Source: Caulochytrium protostelioides (taxonomy: Eukaryota > Chytridiomycota > Caulochytriomycetes > Caulochytriales > Caulochytriaceae). From it: 40,381 nt of DNA. The stretch is from contig ML014279.1 in the NCBI GenBank assembly GCA_003615045.1, positions 1 to 40,381 on the forward strand. Direction: 5' to 3'. Position 1 is the stretch's first letter; each line of letters starts with the position of its first letter. The position numbers and the translations under genes were made by a program. Positions 40,311-40,381 of this stretch are shown piece after piece. A model generated the notes under the pieces. The model was not told where the DNA came from. It saw nothing but the letters and a program-made list of their open reading frames with translations, and did not search any database.

Positions 40311-40381
40311 AGCGTGGCTCAGACGGCAGCGTGGCTCAGACGACAGCGTGGCTCAGACGGCAGCGTGGCTCAGACGGCAGT
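40311..40381. repeat. 17-bp minisatellite reaching the window edge
   Basis: Four head-to-tail copies of AGCGTGGCTCAGACGGC, with one G-to-A change in copy 2, plus the start of a fifth. The array may continue past the window. Confidence 0.93.

Larger units (their letters stand above)
39370..40381. other. Right-end region with tandem repeats, no gene seen
   Basis: About 1 kb upstream of Ypt7 to the window edge. It contains an AG microsatellite, a GCA run, a 13-base and a 17-base minisatellite. Frames that cross it are made of repeat translations and are not supported. The Ypt7 promoter lies at the left end. Confidence 0.45.

Overview
The window is nuclear DNA from a fungus, most likely a basidiomycete. 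It carries Spt16, Dot1, Tip20/RINT1, Got1, Ypt7, prohibitin, mitochondrial uL4 and complex I NDUFA12. Its introns are sparse and short (113 to 247 nt, with GTAAGT, GTAGGT, GTAAGG or GTATGC donors), apart from one probable 1.3 kb intron. Genes are unclustered by function, lie on both strands, and mostly have GC-rich third codon positions with long alanine, proline and serine low-complexity tracts. Eight of the conserved genes have no intron. I infer a compact GC-rich genome such as a Malassezia-like or other Ustilaginomycotina species, but the exact taxon cannot be fixed from this sequence.

Layout, left to right. 1-331: 5' end of a Pro/Ala-rich gene (minus) running off the window. 775-2443: UDP-glucuronate decarboxylase, three exons (minus). 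3586-5250: coiled-coil, polyproline protein of unknown function (plus). 5392-6120: meiotic recombination factor Hop2 (minus). 6759-8417: branched-chain keto acid dehydrogenase E2 (minus). 9229-12102: Tip20/RINT1 tether (minus). 12588-14468: membrane protein with a spermidine-synthase-like methyltransferase fold (minus). 15432-16512: prohibitin 1, two exons (plus). 17767-19237: ribosomal protein eS30 with a probable long first intron (plus). 20209-20625: Got1 (minus). 21629-22411: short-chain dehydrogenase (minus). 24125-27597: Spt16, three exons (plus). 29252-30916: Dot1 (plus). 31813-33858: secreted protein of unknown family (plus). 33897 to about 35000: decayed gene resembling a TnpB/Fanzor nuclease (minus). 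35690-36267: NDUFA12, two exons (plus). 37204-38358: mitochondrial uL4 (plus). 38614-39369: Ypt7/Rab7 (minus). 39853-40381: three tandem-repeat tracts.

The conserved genes are ordinary housekeeping genes: mitochondrial function (E2, prohibitin, NDUFA12, uL4), vesicle traffic (Tip20, Got1, Ypt7), chromatin (Spt16, Dot1) and meiosis (Hop2). They look like independent transcription units, with no operon or biosynthetic cluster. The unusual part is about 30.9 to 35.6 kb. There the base composition falls, a large secreted orphan gene appears, and beside it lies a broken gene ending in a TnpB/Fanzor-like RuvC-III motif, which suggests an accessory island between Dot1 and NDUFA12. No tRNA, rRNA, CRISPR array or intact transposon was seen.
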